Assembly (NCBI GenBank): GCA_964393895.1
Contig: CAYMWP010000006.1
Coordinates: 1 to 64,000 of the forward strand
Reading direction: 5' to 3'
Length of the DNA: 64,000 bases
Source: B4-G1 sp964393895
GTDB lineage: Bacteria > Chloroflexota > Anaerolineae > B4-G1
The position numbers were made by a program, and so were the translations under genes. This document shows, one piece after another, positions 24,682 through 32,829 of the stretch (position 1 is its first letter; the number at the start of each line of letters is the position of its first letter). The notes under the pieces are model-generated. The model did not search any database, was not told the origin of the DNA, and was given only the letters and a program-made list of their open reading frames with translations.

Positions 24682-26349
24682 CTATCCCAAGTAGCCCAAC
24701 TCTTCGAGTCGCTCCATGATCTCTTTTTCACCCTCCCGTGTGTAGCCAGTATCGGCATCCACCTCCCGGCCCGGAGAACGACCATTGTCGGAGAACAGCA
24801 GGCGGGCGGGGTCATAATTCTTGAATACCGCCTTCAAGACCTGGCCATCCATATCCCTGGGAACCGCCAGCCCCATCGCGTACAGGATGGTGGGCGCTAC
24901 ATCCGAGATGACGGCCCCATCGATTTGCGTCTCAGGCTGAATGTCCGGCCCGTGTATAATGAGCAACCCGTGATCGCGGTGCATCCCAGAATAGCGGTAA
25001 ACTGTGTCTACGGTATGATTGGAGCCAAAGTCGGAGAGGCCGAAAAAGATGTCCGTTTCCCTGGCCGGGAACAGGGTCAAGTCGGGGGCTTCATCCAGGT
25101 GCGGCCCGGTGTAGATATCCTCGCGCCGGGCGACGTGACCGATGAGGGGGCGTCCATCCCTGGGGTCGGTAAAATTCTTGGTCAATTCGACGATCTGCTC
25201 TCTGACCCGTTCGTACTCTGCGCCAGGCTGGACGATCCCCTGCGGCTCCCGGCCCTTCAGGTTGACGTAGATTGATCCCAGGTGGCGACCAAAGGAATAG
25301 GCCAGCGATTTGGACCAATCCACGTCCAGGAAAGACAAAAAGACCATCTTGATCAAGTGCTCGGCAAAGTAGCCGGCCTTGTACTCGGCGTGTTGGGCCA
25401 GTCCCAGCCGGTTGATGACCTTGTGGACGTTCCTCAAGGTAAATCCGCCCTTGAACAGCAACTTTCTGAGTTGGGTCAGCGGATTACGTTTTAGTTTAAG
25501 CAGCCCCACGTCCAGCAGCCAGTTGTTGAGCACGATAAAGTTGTAGGCCGGGCCCATCCCGTGATCGGATAGGACGACGACCAGCGTATCCTCGTCCACC
25601 TTTTCCAGCAACCGCCCGATGCTCTCGTCCAATCGCTGGAAGTAAGCGGCGACGACGTCACTCTGATCCTGGTCATCCTTCCGCCAGGGGTGGCGAGGAT
25701 CGAGAAAGTGCCACAGTTGGTGCAGAATCCGGTCGGTGTCAAAGTAGACGACGGCGGTCAGGTCTGTGGGGTGCTGGGCCATCAAATAGAGAGCCGTGCG
25801 GGTGCGCATTTCCAGCAGTTGATAAGAGGCGTCCAAAAAGCTCTCCAGATGCCCCTCGGAGAAGGTGGCTGTGGGATAGATGCGGTAATACCCCACCTCT
25901 CTCTCCAACTCGGCCAGCAACTCTGGGGGGTGGATAAAGTCTTTGGCGCTGTAAGGCGTCAGAAAGCCACTGATCATAAAGCTATCAACCTGCTCCACCG
26001 GGTAGGTCATCGGCATGTTCAAGACGCCAACGCTGCGCCCGGCCTGGTTCGCCAGGCTCCAGATCGTCTGACCATCTCGCCGCCTGGCATTGACCGGGGC
26101 AAAGGCGTAGCCGCCCTGGCGGCGGTAGAGAAAGTCATAGATGCCCATCTTGCCGGGGTTCTTGCCCGTCTGAAACGAGGACCAGGAAGGCCCCGAGGTC
26201 GGTGGAATCGCCGACTTGAGATTTCCCACTGCGCCATCCGTCATCAGGCGTCGAAGATTAGGGAGCTTTCCTGCATCGGCCCAATTCTGTATCAAGCTCA
26301 ACGGCACGCCGTCGAGGCCGATTATCAAGACTTGTGTGTTATCGTTCAT
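24682..26349 (-). CDS. Alkaline-phosphatase-superfamily phosphodiesterase/phosphotransferase
   Basis: 555 residues; an AGGAAA site precedes ATG 26349. It belongs to the type I phosphodiesterase/nucleotide pyrophosphatase branch (PF01663, COG3379): N-terminal metal Asp in IIGLDGVPLSLI (about 13), nucleophile region PPTSGPSWSSFQTGKNPG (about 49-66), VVVLSDHGMGPAYNFI (metal Asp/His about 264-265) and the late His motif SGMHRDHGLLIIHGPDI (about 454-470). No signal peptide is evident, and in this family the enzyme often acts on nucleotide-sugar or phospholipid headgroups. It opens the operon that runs through 16144. The intergenic stretch ahead of it (26350-26519) contains a partly repeated CTAGTTCRATTTGAG sequence. 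Confidence 0.87.
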   Translation of the reverse strand: MNDNTQVLIIGLDGVPLSLIQNWADAGKLPNLRRLMTDGAVGNLKSAIPPTSGPSWSSFQTGKNPGKMGIYDFLYRRQGGYAFAPVNARRRDGQTIWSLANQAGRSVGVLNMPMTYPVEQVDSFMISGFLTPYSAKDFIHPPELLAELEREVGYYRIYPTATFSEGHLESFLDASYQLLEMRTRTALYLMAQHPTDLTAVVYFDTDRILHQLWHFLDPRHPWRKDDQDQSDVVAAYFQRLDESIGRLLEKVDEDTLVVVLSDHGMGPAYNFIVLNNWLLDVGLLKLKRNPLTQLRKLLFKGGFTLRNVHKVINRLGLAQHAEYKAGYFAEHLIKMVFLSFLDVDWSKSLAYSFGRHLGSIYVNLKGREPQGIVQPGAEYERVREQIVELTKNFTDPRDGRPLIGHVARREDIYTGPHLDEAPDLTLFPARETDIFFGLSDFGSNHTVDTVYRYSGMHRDHGLLIIHGPDIQPETQIDGAVISDVAPTILYAMGLAVPRDMDGQVLKAVFKNYDPARLLFSDNGRSPGREVDADTGYTREGEKEIMERLEELGYLG

Positions 26350-26519
26350 TTGATTTCCTAGGAACCTCCGTTCTAGTTCAATTTGAGTAATTTCCGTTTT
26401 GAGGCCGCACTGCCGTAAAACAGACGGTGCTGGTAGTTTTTCCTAGCTTTTGAGCCAGAATTGCCAAGACGGGAATTGCTAGTTCGATTTGAGCCTTTCC
26501 GGCAGACAGTACCAACATA

Positions 26520-28532
26520 TCACCGCTCACCGACCGTGATGAGGCCAACTTCCGCCCACTCGCCGGCCGGAGCGCCCTCCTCATCCAGTACCGAGACATT
26601 CCTGATAGATGGATACGCATACATCCCAACGCGCATGGTATAGTCGCCTGGGGGAGCATCTGGGGGAATGGCGACGTCGAACCAGTTCAAGATGGTATCC
26701 CCGGCCCGCCAGTAAGAAGGCAGCACACTGGCTCCATCTCGTTGCCCGCGCAATTGTCCCTCACCGTCCAGCAGGTGGTTGAACCAGTGGTAAAAGGTGT
26801 TCTCTGTGGGTGTGTGGGCGGGTTGCCAGATGAGAGTCCAGTGAAGCACTCCCCCGGGGCTGAGGTCGCCGGAGACGCGGTAGCCTATCAGGCGCGCGCC
26901 ATTGGCCCACAGGAGCGGGGAGGGAAGCGGTTGTAGGTCGGGTATGGATGGGGTCCCGCCAGGCCAACGATAGAAACGGAAAGAGCGGTCTCCCTCGCGC
27001 AGCGGGATGCGCGCCTCGACCGCCTCGGGAGTAAAGGCAGCGAGCAACGTCTCGCCGGGTGACATATCCCAGGTCGCCCAGTAGACGGTCGGAGTGGAGG
27101 GCAGGATCAGTGCTGAGCGGGTATCCACCGAGCGATGAGAAGTGTCAGGCAGCAATACGTCGGCCACGGCCGGCATCTCGAACATACGAGGATCGTCGCC
27201 CTCGGCGAGCAGGATCACCTCTGCGCCGCTAATTTCCTGGTTCAGGCGCGCAGCCGTCTGGACCGCCTGAATCTCGTAGGAGATAGGCGTGCCGTATCCC
27301 CGGCGCGTGTCGTGGGTCGTCACGAACCTCAGGAGGGAGGTGATTTCGTGTGTTTGTGTGATGGCGAGCGACACGACCAACGCGGCGAGCAGCCCCTGGC
27401 CGATTCGCGCCGCCCGGCCCGGCAAGCGTCCGGCCCGCGCAACCAGCCATCCGACCAGGATGAACTGGGCCGGAAAGGTGGTGGTAAAATAGTGGGGCGC
27501 CGGTGGGACGGTGTACCGTGTGAAGAACAGCGCTGGTATCGTCAGCCAGGTGGTGGTCATCAGCGCGGCCGCCATCTCGTCGTCCAGGCCGGCGCGCGCC
27601 TGACGCACTGCTCGCCACAATGCAAGCCCTCCCCCTACAATCATCAATACTCCCTCGACGGCGAAAAGCCAGCGGACGTTGGGGGTCGCGGCCACGAACT
27701 CTGGGTAGCGGTCCGACCCGGTCAGCCAATGCAAATCCAAACCGGTGGAGATGATCCAGGTGGCGTGCACTGCATCGGCGCTCGTTGCAGCAGGCTGCTG
27801 CATGATCTCTGCGAGATGGTGGACATTCCACCAATCGTTCTGGGCGTCGAAAACAATGTATGGGGTAAAGGTGAGAGCGGCCAGCAATCCGCCGATCAAC
27901 AAGGCGCGCCAATCCAGCCGCTTACGAAAAATCAGTGCCCACAGAGCAGTCAGCACGACAAAGGGGAGAGCAGAGAAATGGATCTGTATCAGCGCTGCCA
28001 ATGCCAGGCTATGCGCCGGCAGCGCCCAACGACGCCCACGCACGAAAGCCAGCCAGCCGGTCGCCGCATAGAGCAGTGTGAACGGGGGAAAGAGTTCCAC
28101 GTGCCAGATCTTGCGCGAGTAGATCACGGCCCATGGGGCGACGGCGAACAAGAGAGCCGCCACTAGGGCCGCCGTCCGGCCAAACCAGCGGCGTGCCAGG
28201 AAGTAACAGCCGATCACTGTTATCAGATTAAGCGCAGCGATGAAACCGGTGGCGACGATGGGACTGGGTGAGAGGGCATAAGGGATAGCCATCAGCCAAG
28301 GGGCTCCCAGAAAGGTGTACAGGCCGGTGGACGAACGCGGCCCGACCCAGGCAATCTCGCCCTGCCGGGCCATCCGCAAGGCCCACTTGGAAATCTCTGC
28401 CTGGTCCCACAGGAACTCGATCTGATCAATGTGACTGAAGCGTAAGCAGGCTGCCAGGAGCACTATGGCGCACAGCAAGAGCAGTTCGAGCCTAGAAAGT
28501 GGAGAGTGTCTCATCCTTCGCAACGCTGACAT
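26520..28532 (-). CDS. ArnT/GT39-type membrane glycosyltransferase-like protein
   Basis: 670 residues from ATG 28532; a longer frame would run into the hairpin at 28539-28564, so it is rejected (ATG 28514 is also possible). About 11 helices occupy residues 15-400. The first loop reads IDQIEFLWDQAEISKWAL (about 35-52): the usual Asp-Glu is Asp-Gln, a conservative but unusual change at the predicted catalytic base. SSTGLYTFLGAPWLMAIPYAL follows. RWFGRTAALVAALLFAVAPWAVIYSRKIW is a typical GT39 second loop. The C-terminal module (LIGYRV, LHWTLIWQPAHT, FYHWFNHLL) matches the beta-rich modules of the other paralogues. A sugar or lipid-carrier function is inferred. Confidence 0.82.
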   Translation of the reverse strand: MSALRRMRHSPLSRLELLLLCAIVLLAACLRFSHIDQIEFLWDQAEISKWALRMARQGEIAWVGPRSSTGLYTFLGAPWLMAIPYALSPSPIVATGFIAALNLITVIGCYFLARRWFGRTAALVAALLFAVAPWAVIYSRKIWHVELFPPFTLLYAATGWLAFVRGRRWALPAHSLALAALIQIHFSALPFVVLTALWALIFRKRLDWRALLIGGLLAALTFTPYIVFDAQNDWWNVHHLAEIMQQPAATSADAVHATWIISTGLDLHWLTGSDRYPEFVAATPNVRWLFAVEGVLMIVGGGLALWRAVRQARAGLDDEMAAALMTTTWLTIPALFFTRYTVPPAPHYFTTTFPAQFILVGWLVARAGRLPGRAARIGQGLLAALVVSLAITQTHEITSLLRFVTTHDTRRGYGTPISYEIQAVQTAARLNQEISGAEVILLAEGDDPRMFEMPAVADVLLPDTSHRSVDTRSALILPSTPTVYWATWDMSPGETLLAAFTPEAVEARIPLREGDRSFRFYRWPGGTPSIPDLQPLPSPLLWANGARLIGYRVSGDLSPGGVLHWTLIWQPAHTPTENTFYHWFNHLLDGEGQLRGQRDGASVLPSYWRAGDTILNWFDVAIPPDAPPGDYTMRVGMYAYPSIRNVSVLDEEGAPAGEWAEVGLITVGER

Positions 28533-28538
28533 AGTGAC

Positions 28539-28564
28539 GGGGACGCCCAAGTCTGGGCATCCCC
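28539..28564 (-). terminator. Hairpin between the DUF11 gene and the GT39-like gene
   Basis: GGGGACGCCC and GGGCATCCCC form a 10-bp stem with one mismatch and a 6-base loop, 41 bp after the DUF11 stop. There is no T tract, so it may attenuate rather than end transcription. Confidence 0.5.
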
Positions 28565-28604
28565 GCTCGCACTTGTGGCGACGAGTTCAGAACCTGGGAA
28601 GGAA

Positions 28605-30410
28605 TCAAGGCTCGCAAGACACATTCGGCACTACCTTGAAATAGTCAAACCGGATGTCGTTGTCGGATACCTCATAGTCGCCGCCGACTATACCGACGCG
28701 CGTCGTGTAAATCAGACCGTCCATCGTCCACGAACCAACGTGGTAGCCGCCCACGTAGACCTTGGCCTTGTTCCCATCCACGCCAACTTGCAACTTGTTC
28801 CAGCCATAGTAGTCGGTGCCTTCTTCACCTTCTGCTATCTTGCCTGATTTGGTAGCGCAGCCAATGTGAGGAAAGTCATAGTCCGAGTTTCGCGCCACGA
28901 ACCAACCCAAATGAGGTTTAGCTCCTATGCCCAGGCACAGCATATAGAGGTCGGTGTTGGACTCGTTGGCGCCGAACACCAGCCCGGCGTTGGCCCACCA
29001 GCCGTATGGTTCCCTGAACTTGACCTCGGTCTCGACGCAGTATTTGTTGGTCGGAGGCCGGTAGGGAGCCATAGCATCCGGTTGCCAGAACCAGGTCACC
29101 GGAGCTGGCCCGTTGTCAATCTTGATCTGGTATTGGCCCACGGATGTCAGGTATCGTGTGTACCACCATACATCCCATTCTCCCCCGTCCCAGATCAGCC
29201 CGCCGCGATTGGGCCAACCACTGCTAGAGCTGCTAAAGTCGTCATAGTAGCCGAAGGAGACCGATTTGACATTGCTCCACGGCCCCTGGCCCCAGCGGTC
29301 GGCGTCGTCAACGCGCACGCGGTAGTAATAAGTGCCTATCTCCAAACCTTTCTCGAAATCACGGTAGGTGGTGGAGGTGGCCCACTGCTCGACGTCCTCC
29401 GTAAAGTCGGCGTCCGTCGCCTCTTGGAGCACGTACCCGTCGTGTGATGGATCGGTCACAATAGATTCCCAACTGACTCTGTACGAGTTGTTGTCACCAG
29501 GTGTGGGGATAGAATCGAGTTCTGGGATGGGCGGATAGTAGTGAAATATGAGAGGCAGCCAAAGCTTGAATTCTGTGATCGCCGTCGCCCCGGCAGAGGC
29601 GGTCACCAGGCTGCCCGCGCCCGTGACCTCGGCCGTGTTGACGAAATAGGGATTGTCACTCAGCCCCGAGGCGATCTGAGCGTCGAACGTCACGACCACC
29701 CATTCCGCATGAGCCAGCGACCCACTCCAGGTGACGACGTCGCCCGCCTCCCCCCAACTTCCCTTGGTGGCGTTTAGGTTGCCAAAGTAATCCACCTCTG
29801 GCGGTAGAGCGTCGCTCATCTGGGCCGCGCCGACGCTGCCGTGGCCGGTGTTGGTTATGCGGATGGTGTAACCTAGCTGTTCGCCGATGCTAGCCGAGGA
29901 GGGGTAGACCGACTTGGAGGCCACGAGATTGCCGGGGCCAACCTCTGTGGTGGCCGAATCGGCGACCAATTCGCCATCGCCAGTGACCTCGGCCGTGTTG
30001 ACGATGGTGGCGTAGGTGATCTCGGGAGAGATGCGCGCGCTAAAAGTTATGTAAACTTCTGTTCCCAGGTCGCTAGTCCAGGTAATTACTCCATTCTCAG
30101 TGCCAAAGGTTCCGTACGTGGCGGTCAAGCTCCCAGAGACGAAATCCAGTTCATCCACCAACGTGTCTGTGAGCCATACGCTACTTATTGGAGGCCCCAC
30201 ATTGTTCTGAATGCGAACGGTGTAGGTCAGCGTGTCACCAGGGCCGGCGTGGGTGGTGCTTGCCTCCTTCTCGACTGTCATGGCCTGCGTAGGCTCAGCC
30301 ACGACAGAATAGTGAGACAGCAACGTCAAAAGTACGACCGCAAACAGCAGCGCCAGGACTCCGGCTAACAACATCCGCCCCAAACGCCAAGTTTTCTCGT
30401 AAATCTTCAC
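28605..30410 (-). CDS. Surface protein with DUF11 repeats and a concanavalin-like C-terminal domain
   Basis: 601 residues beginning GTG 30410 behind GGAGG. A signal peptide or anchor spans about 10-36 (MLLAGVLALLFAVVLLTLLS). Two DUF11-type repeats follow (about 44-160 and 160-280), each opening like VEKEASTTHAGPGDTLTYTV and ending NTAEVTG; this beta-sandwich repeat is common in cell-surface proteins. About 310-400 is FN3-like (YRVSWESIVTDPSHDGYVLQ, TYYYRVRVDDADRWGQGPWS). About 405-595 has a lectin-like pattern (YDDFSSSSSGWPNRGG, WFWQPDAMAPYRPPTNKYC, MCLGIGAKPHLGWF, GWNKLQVGVDGNKAKVYVGG), fitting a laminin-G/concanavalin fold. It is probably displayed on the cell envelope, where the neighbouring glycosyltransferases might modify it. 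Confidence 0.8.
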   Translation of the reverse strand: MKIYEKTWRLGRMLLAGVLALLFAVVLLTLLSHYSVVAEPTQAMTVEKEASTTHAGPGDTLTYTVRIQNNVGPPISSVWLTDTLVDELDFVSGSLTATYGTFGTENGVITWTSDLGTEVYITFSARISPEITYATIVNTAEVTGDGELVADSATTEVGPGNLVASKSVYPSSASIGEQLGYTIRITNTGHGSVGAAQMSDALPPEVDYFGNLNATKGSWGEAGDVVTWSGSLAHAEWVVVTFDAQIASGLSDNPYFVNTAEVTGAGSLVTASAGATAITEFKLWLPLIFHYYPPIPELDSIPTPGDNNSYRVSWESIVTDPSHDGYVLQEATDADFTEDVEQWATSTTYRDFEKGLEIGTYYYRVRVDDADRWGQGPWSNVKSVSFGYYDDFSSSSSGWPNRGGLIWDGGEWDVWWYTRYLTSVGQYQIKIDNGPAPVTWFWQPDAMAPYRPPTNKYCVETEVKFREPYGWWANAGLVFGANESNTDLYMLCLGIGAKPHLGWFVARNSDYDFPHIGCATKSGKIAEGEEGTDYYGWNKLQVGVDGNKAKVYVGGYHVGSWTMDGLIYTTRVGIVGGDYEVSDNDIRFDYFKVVPNVSCEP

Positions 30411-30792
30411 ATCAACCTCCTTGAACTACTGTCCTGTCAAACGCAATTTGGTGGTATCATCTCAATAAACCGGGGTAATGTAAGGCGGAATGGCATTCCG
30501 CCTTACTTTTCCCCCAACTTTTTGAGAAGACATTTGGTGGATAATTTCGCTTACCGGTAGCCATTTTTACCTATCAAACTAGCCTTGACAAGACACTACG
30601 TCGCCATTGGCGCCGTGTGACCCCGAAAGATACGCTCCAGTTCAAAGCATACGAGACTGGAGCACGATGGATTTTACTATGGAGGACGGTCTTTGTCAAC
30701 GTAAAGCGGATTGCGCCGCTGGCTCTCGAGGCAACGGGATAGGGGCGCGATTATGATCCACGAACGACCTGGGCCAGGGTTGGAGCATTGAG
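30411..30792. other. Intergenic region with a strong hairpin
   Basis: No gene seen in 382 bp. A perfect 12-bp stem GTAAGGCGGAAT/ATTCCGCCTTAC (30480-30491 and 30495-30506, 3-base loop) is followed on the plus strand by TTTT. It could terminate plus-strand transcription or be a palindromic dispersed element. Nothing else is recognised. Confidence 0.6.
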
Positions 30793-32829
30793 TTACTGGC
30801 CCACGACCTCCAGCTGTCGCAGTAATATGCGGTCGTCCACGGCTATGTCGTTCGCCAGGACGGGCAGGCGGGCCAGGTCTGCGCGAGTGTAGACGCCTAC
30901 TTCCAGGCGATAGAGGCCGGGGGACGTATCTGCCTCTAGTTGCAAGCGGTGCAGTTGGACAAAGGCGTCTCCCGGACGCCAGTCCCAGGCCGGCGCGTCC
31001 AGCCGATCCTCTTGGGCTACGATGGCGTCATTGGCTTCCAGGATGTGGGCAAAGATGACGGCGGCCCGTCCATAGGCGTGCGCAGGCACCGGGCCCAGCG
31101 CGGCCGGGTCGAGGATGCGCCAGACGGTGACCAGTGTAACTGTCTCTCCCGGCCGGGCAACCGGCTCGGGCAATTCGTAGGCCAAAAGCTCGACTGCTTC
31201 CAAGTTCACCGGCAAGTGGAGCGGCTCCCCCCCGGCGGTCGCCGTCTCGTCCGTGGCCGCCTGGAAACGGTGGAGCGCGGCTCGTGGATTCCACTCCAAG
31301 ACGTCAAAGTAAGGGTCAACGTCGTCGGGCCGCAGGTGGACGCGCTCGATGGCTCGCAGCTCCAGCCGTTCGGCCAGGTAAGGGGCGAGCGGCGCGTTGG
31401 GCGGCACGACGAGCAAGCTGTGCGACGTGTCGGGAAACAGTATGGCCCGCCGGGCATCGAACCAGCGCAACGCCAGGTCGTCGCGCTGCAATCGCATAGC
31501 GGCGATGGAGGGGTCGAGGGGCAGGTCAGGGAATGGAGAGGAAAGCGCCACGGCGCCGCTGTACTCCGTCTCGTCCAGATAGTCGGTTATAGCGGTCAAG
31601 GTGTGGAAATAAGCCGCCCGGGTCTCTGGCGCCTGCCCCCAGCGAAAAAAGTAATCGTACCCCGTGGATGCAGCGACTATGATCAACCACGTCACGCAAC
31701 CTGCGCTGAATACCGTGGCCCAGCGTCGGCCCGCGCGCGCGATCACAAAACGCCCAATCTCAGCGGCGCATAGAGCCGGCAGCGCCAGGATCGGCGCTTC
31801 GGCCGCCTTGCTGTGCAACGTGCTGGTCCATTCGCCTATGACGAGAGAAGGAAATATGCCGGCTATTATCCACATCAATGTGAAAGCGTAGGCAGGGTTT
31901 CTCCAGCGCCGTAAACAGAGGGCGATACCACCGTAAAAGAACAGACTGACTATTGGATCAAAGATGGGGCGGCCCGGTAGGTTGTAAGTGACAAAACTAT
32001 CTCCACTGAAGCTAAAAGCGCCCAGTGTGCTGAGAGTGTTCTCCAGCAGAGGGCCCAGGTCGCCGTGGGCCGCGGCCCGCAACGGCCCGGTCAGCGCGTT
32101 CGTTCGTCCCCACGCGGCAGGATCTAGCAAGTGGGGGGCGGCCAACGCGCCGGCAACGATCAGCGCACTGGCAAACCACGCGCCGTGACGCCGCAAGCGA
32201 GTCCGATCAACGCACGCCAGGTAGATAAACAGCAATCCCAAGGCCGCCGCCGCCGCCAGCGCTGCTTCGTAAGCGTAGAAGGAGCCGGCTAACAAGAGAG
32301 CAAACAACCCCCAATCCCACCACCGTCTTTTGGCGCCGTCATCCATCGCGCGCCACATAAAGTACACCGCTGCGGTGAACAATGCTGGAGCGGGCGCCGA
32401 GTTGAGGGCAAAACGGCTGTCGCAGACTGTCCAGAAAGATACTGCCACCAGACCGGCGCTACCCAGCCCCACCGCCGCGCCAAACAGCCGCCTGGCCCAC
32501 AGGTAGGTGAAAACCAGCAGCGCCAGGCCAAAGAAGGCCGAGTGGAAGCGCAACGCCAGATCGGTCGGGCCGAAAAGCATCATAAATAACGCCCCGGAAT
32601 ACATCGTGAACGGCTGATAGGCGTAGCCGTAGGGCGCTTCGACCTGGGACGGTTCGCCTCGATAAACGGCCGAGACGAAATAGCCTGTGTCCGCCTCATC
32701 GTGCGTCAAGCCGGGGGGAATGGAATCCAGCCGGTACAGGCGGAAAAAGGCGGCCGCCAGCAGGACGGTAACGATCAATGACCAATGACCAATGACCAAT
32801 TTGGGCTTTGGGGCTTGGGGTTTGGTCAT
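30793..32829 (-). CDS. ArnT/GT39-type membrane glycosyltransferase-like protein
   Basis: 678 residues; start and upstream stop overlap as ATGA. About 10-11 helices lie in residues 15-400. The catalytic-type motif is RLDSIPPGLTHDEADTGYF (Asp/Glu about 44-45), almost identical in position and sequence to the next gene upstream. Shared blocks with its paralogues include SFSGDSFVTYNLPGRPIFDP and ANDRDV-like loops. The N-terminus before helix 1 (PKLVIGHWSLIV) is encoded by a dispersed CAATGACCAATGACCAATG repeat (about 32777-32808). The C-terminal part (about 520-670) has the beta-rich module with LLAYELP, LVTVWRIL and AVIFAHILEAND. Tandem duplication with the gene upstream is likely. Confidence 0.83.
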   Translation of the reverse strand: MTKPQAPKPKLVIGHWSLIVTVLLAAAFFRLYRLDSIPPGLTHDEADTGYFVSAVYRGEPSQVEAPYGYAYQPFTMYSGALFMMLFGPTDLALRFHSAFFGLALLVFTYLWARRLFGAAVGLGSAGLVAVSFWTVCDSRFALNSAPAPALFTAAVYFMWRAMDDGAKRRWWDWGLFALLLAGSFYAYEAALAAAAALGLLFIYLACVDRTRLRRHGAWFASALIVAGALAAPHLLDPAAWGRTNALTGPLRAAAHGDLGPLLENTLSTLGAFSFSGDSFVTYNLPGRPIFDPIVSLFFYGGIALCLRRWRNPAYAFTLMWIIAGIFPSLVIGEWTSTLHSKAAEAPILALPALCAAEIGRFVIARAGRRWATVFSAGCVTWLIIVAASTGYDYFFRWGQAPETRAAYFHTLTAITDYLDETEYSGAVALSSPFPDLPLDPSIAAMRLQRDDLALRWFDARRAILFPDTSHSLLVVPPNAPLAPYLAERLELRAIERVHLRPDDVDPYFDVLEWNPRAALHRFQAATDETATAGGEPLHLPVNLEAVELLAYELPEPVARPGETVTLVTVWRILDPAALGPVPAHAYGRAAVIFAHILEANDAIVAQEDRLDAPAWDWRPGDAFVQLHRLQLEADTSPGLYRLEVGVYTRADLARLPVLANDIAVDDRILLRQLEVVGQ

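Noticed and set aside
27135..28166. Long plus-strand frame of 343 codons
   Set aside because: Antisense to a GT39-like gene; high-GC codon bias keeps this frame open, and the translation is Gln/Gly/Arg-rich without domains.
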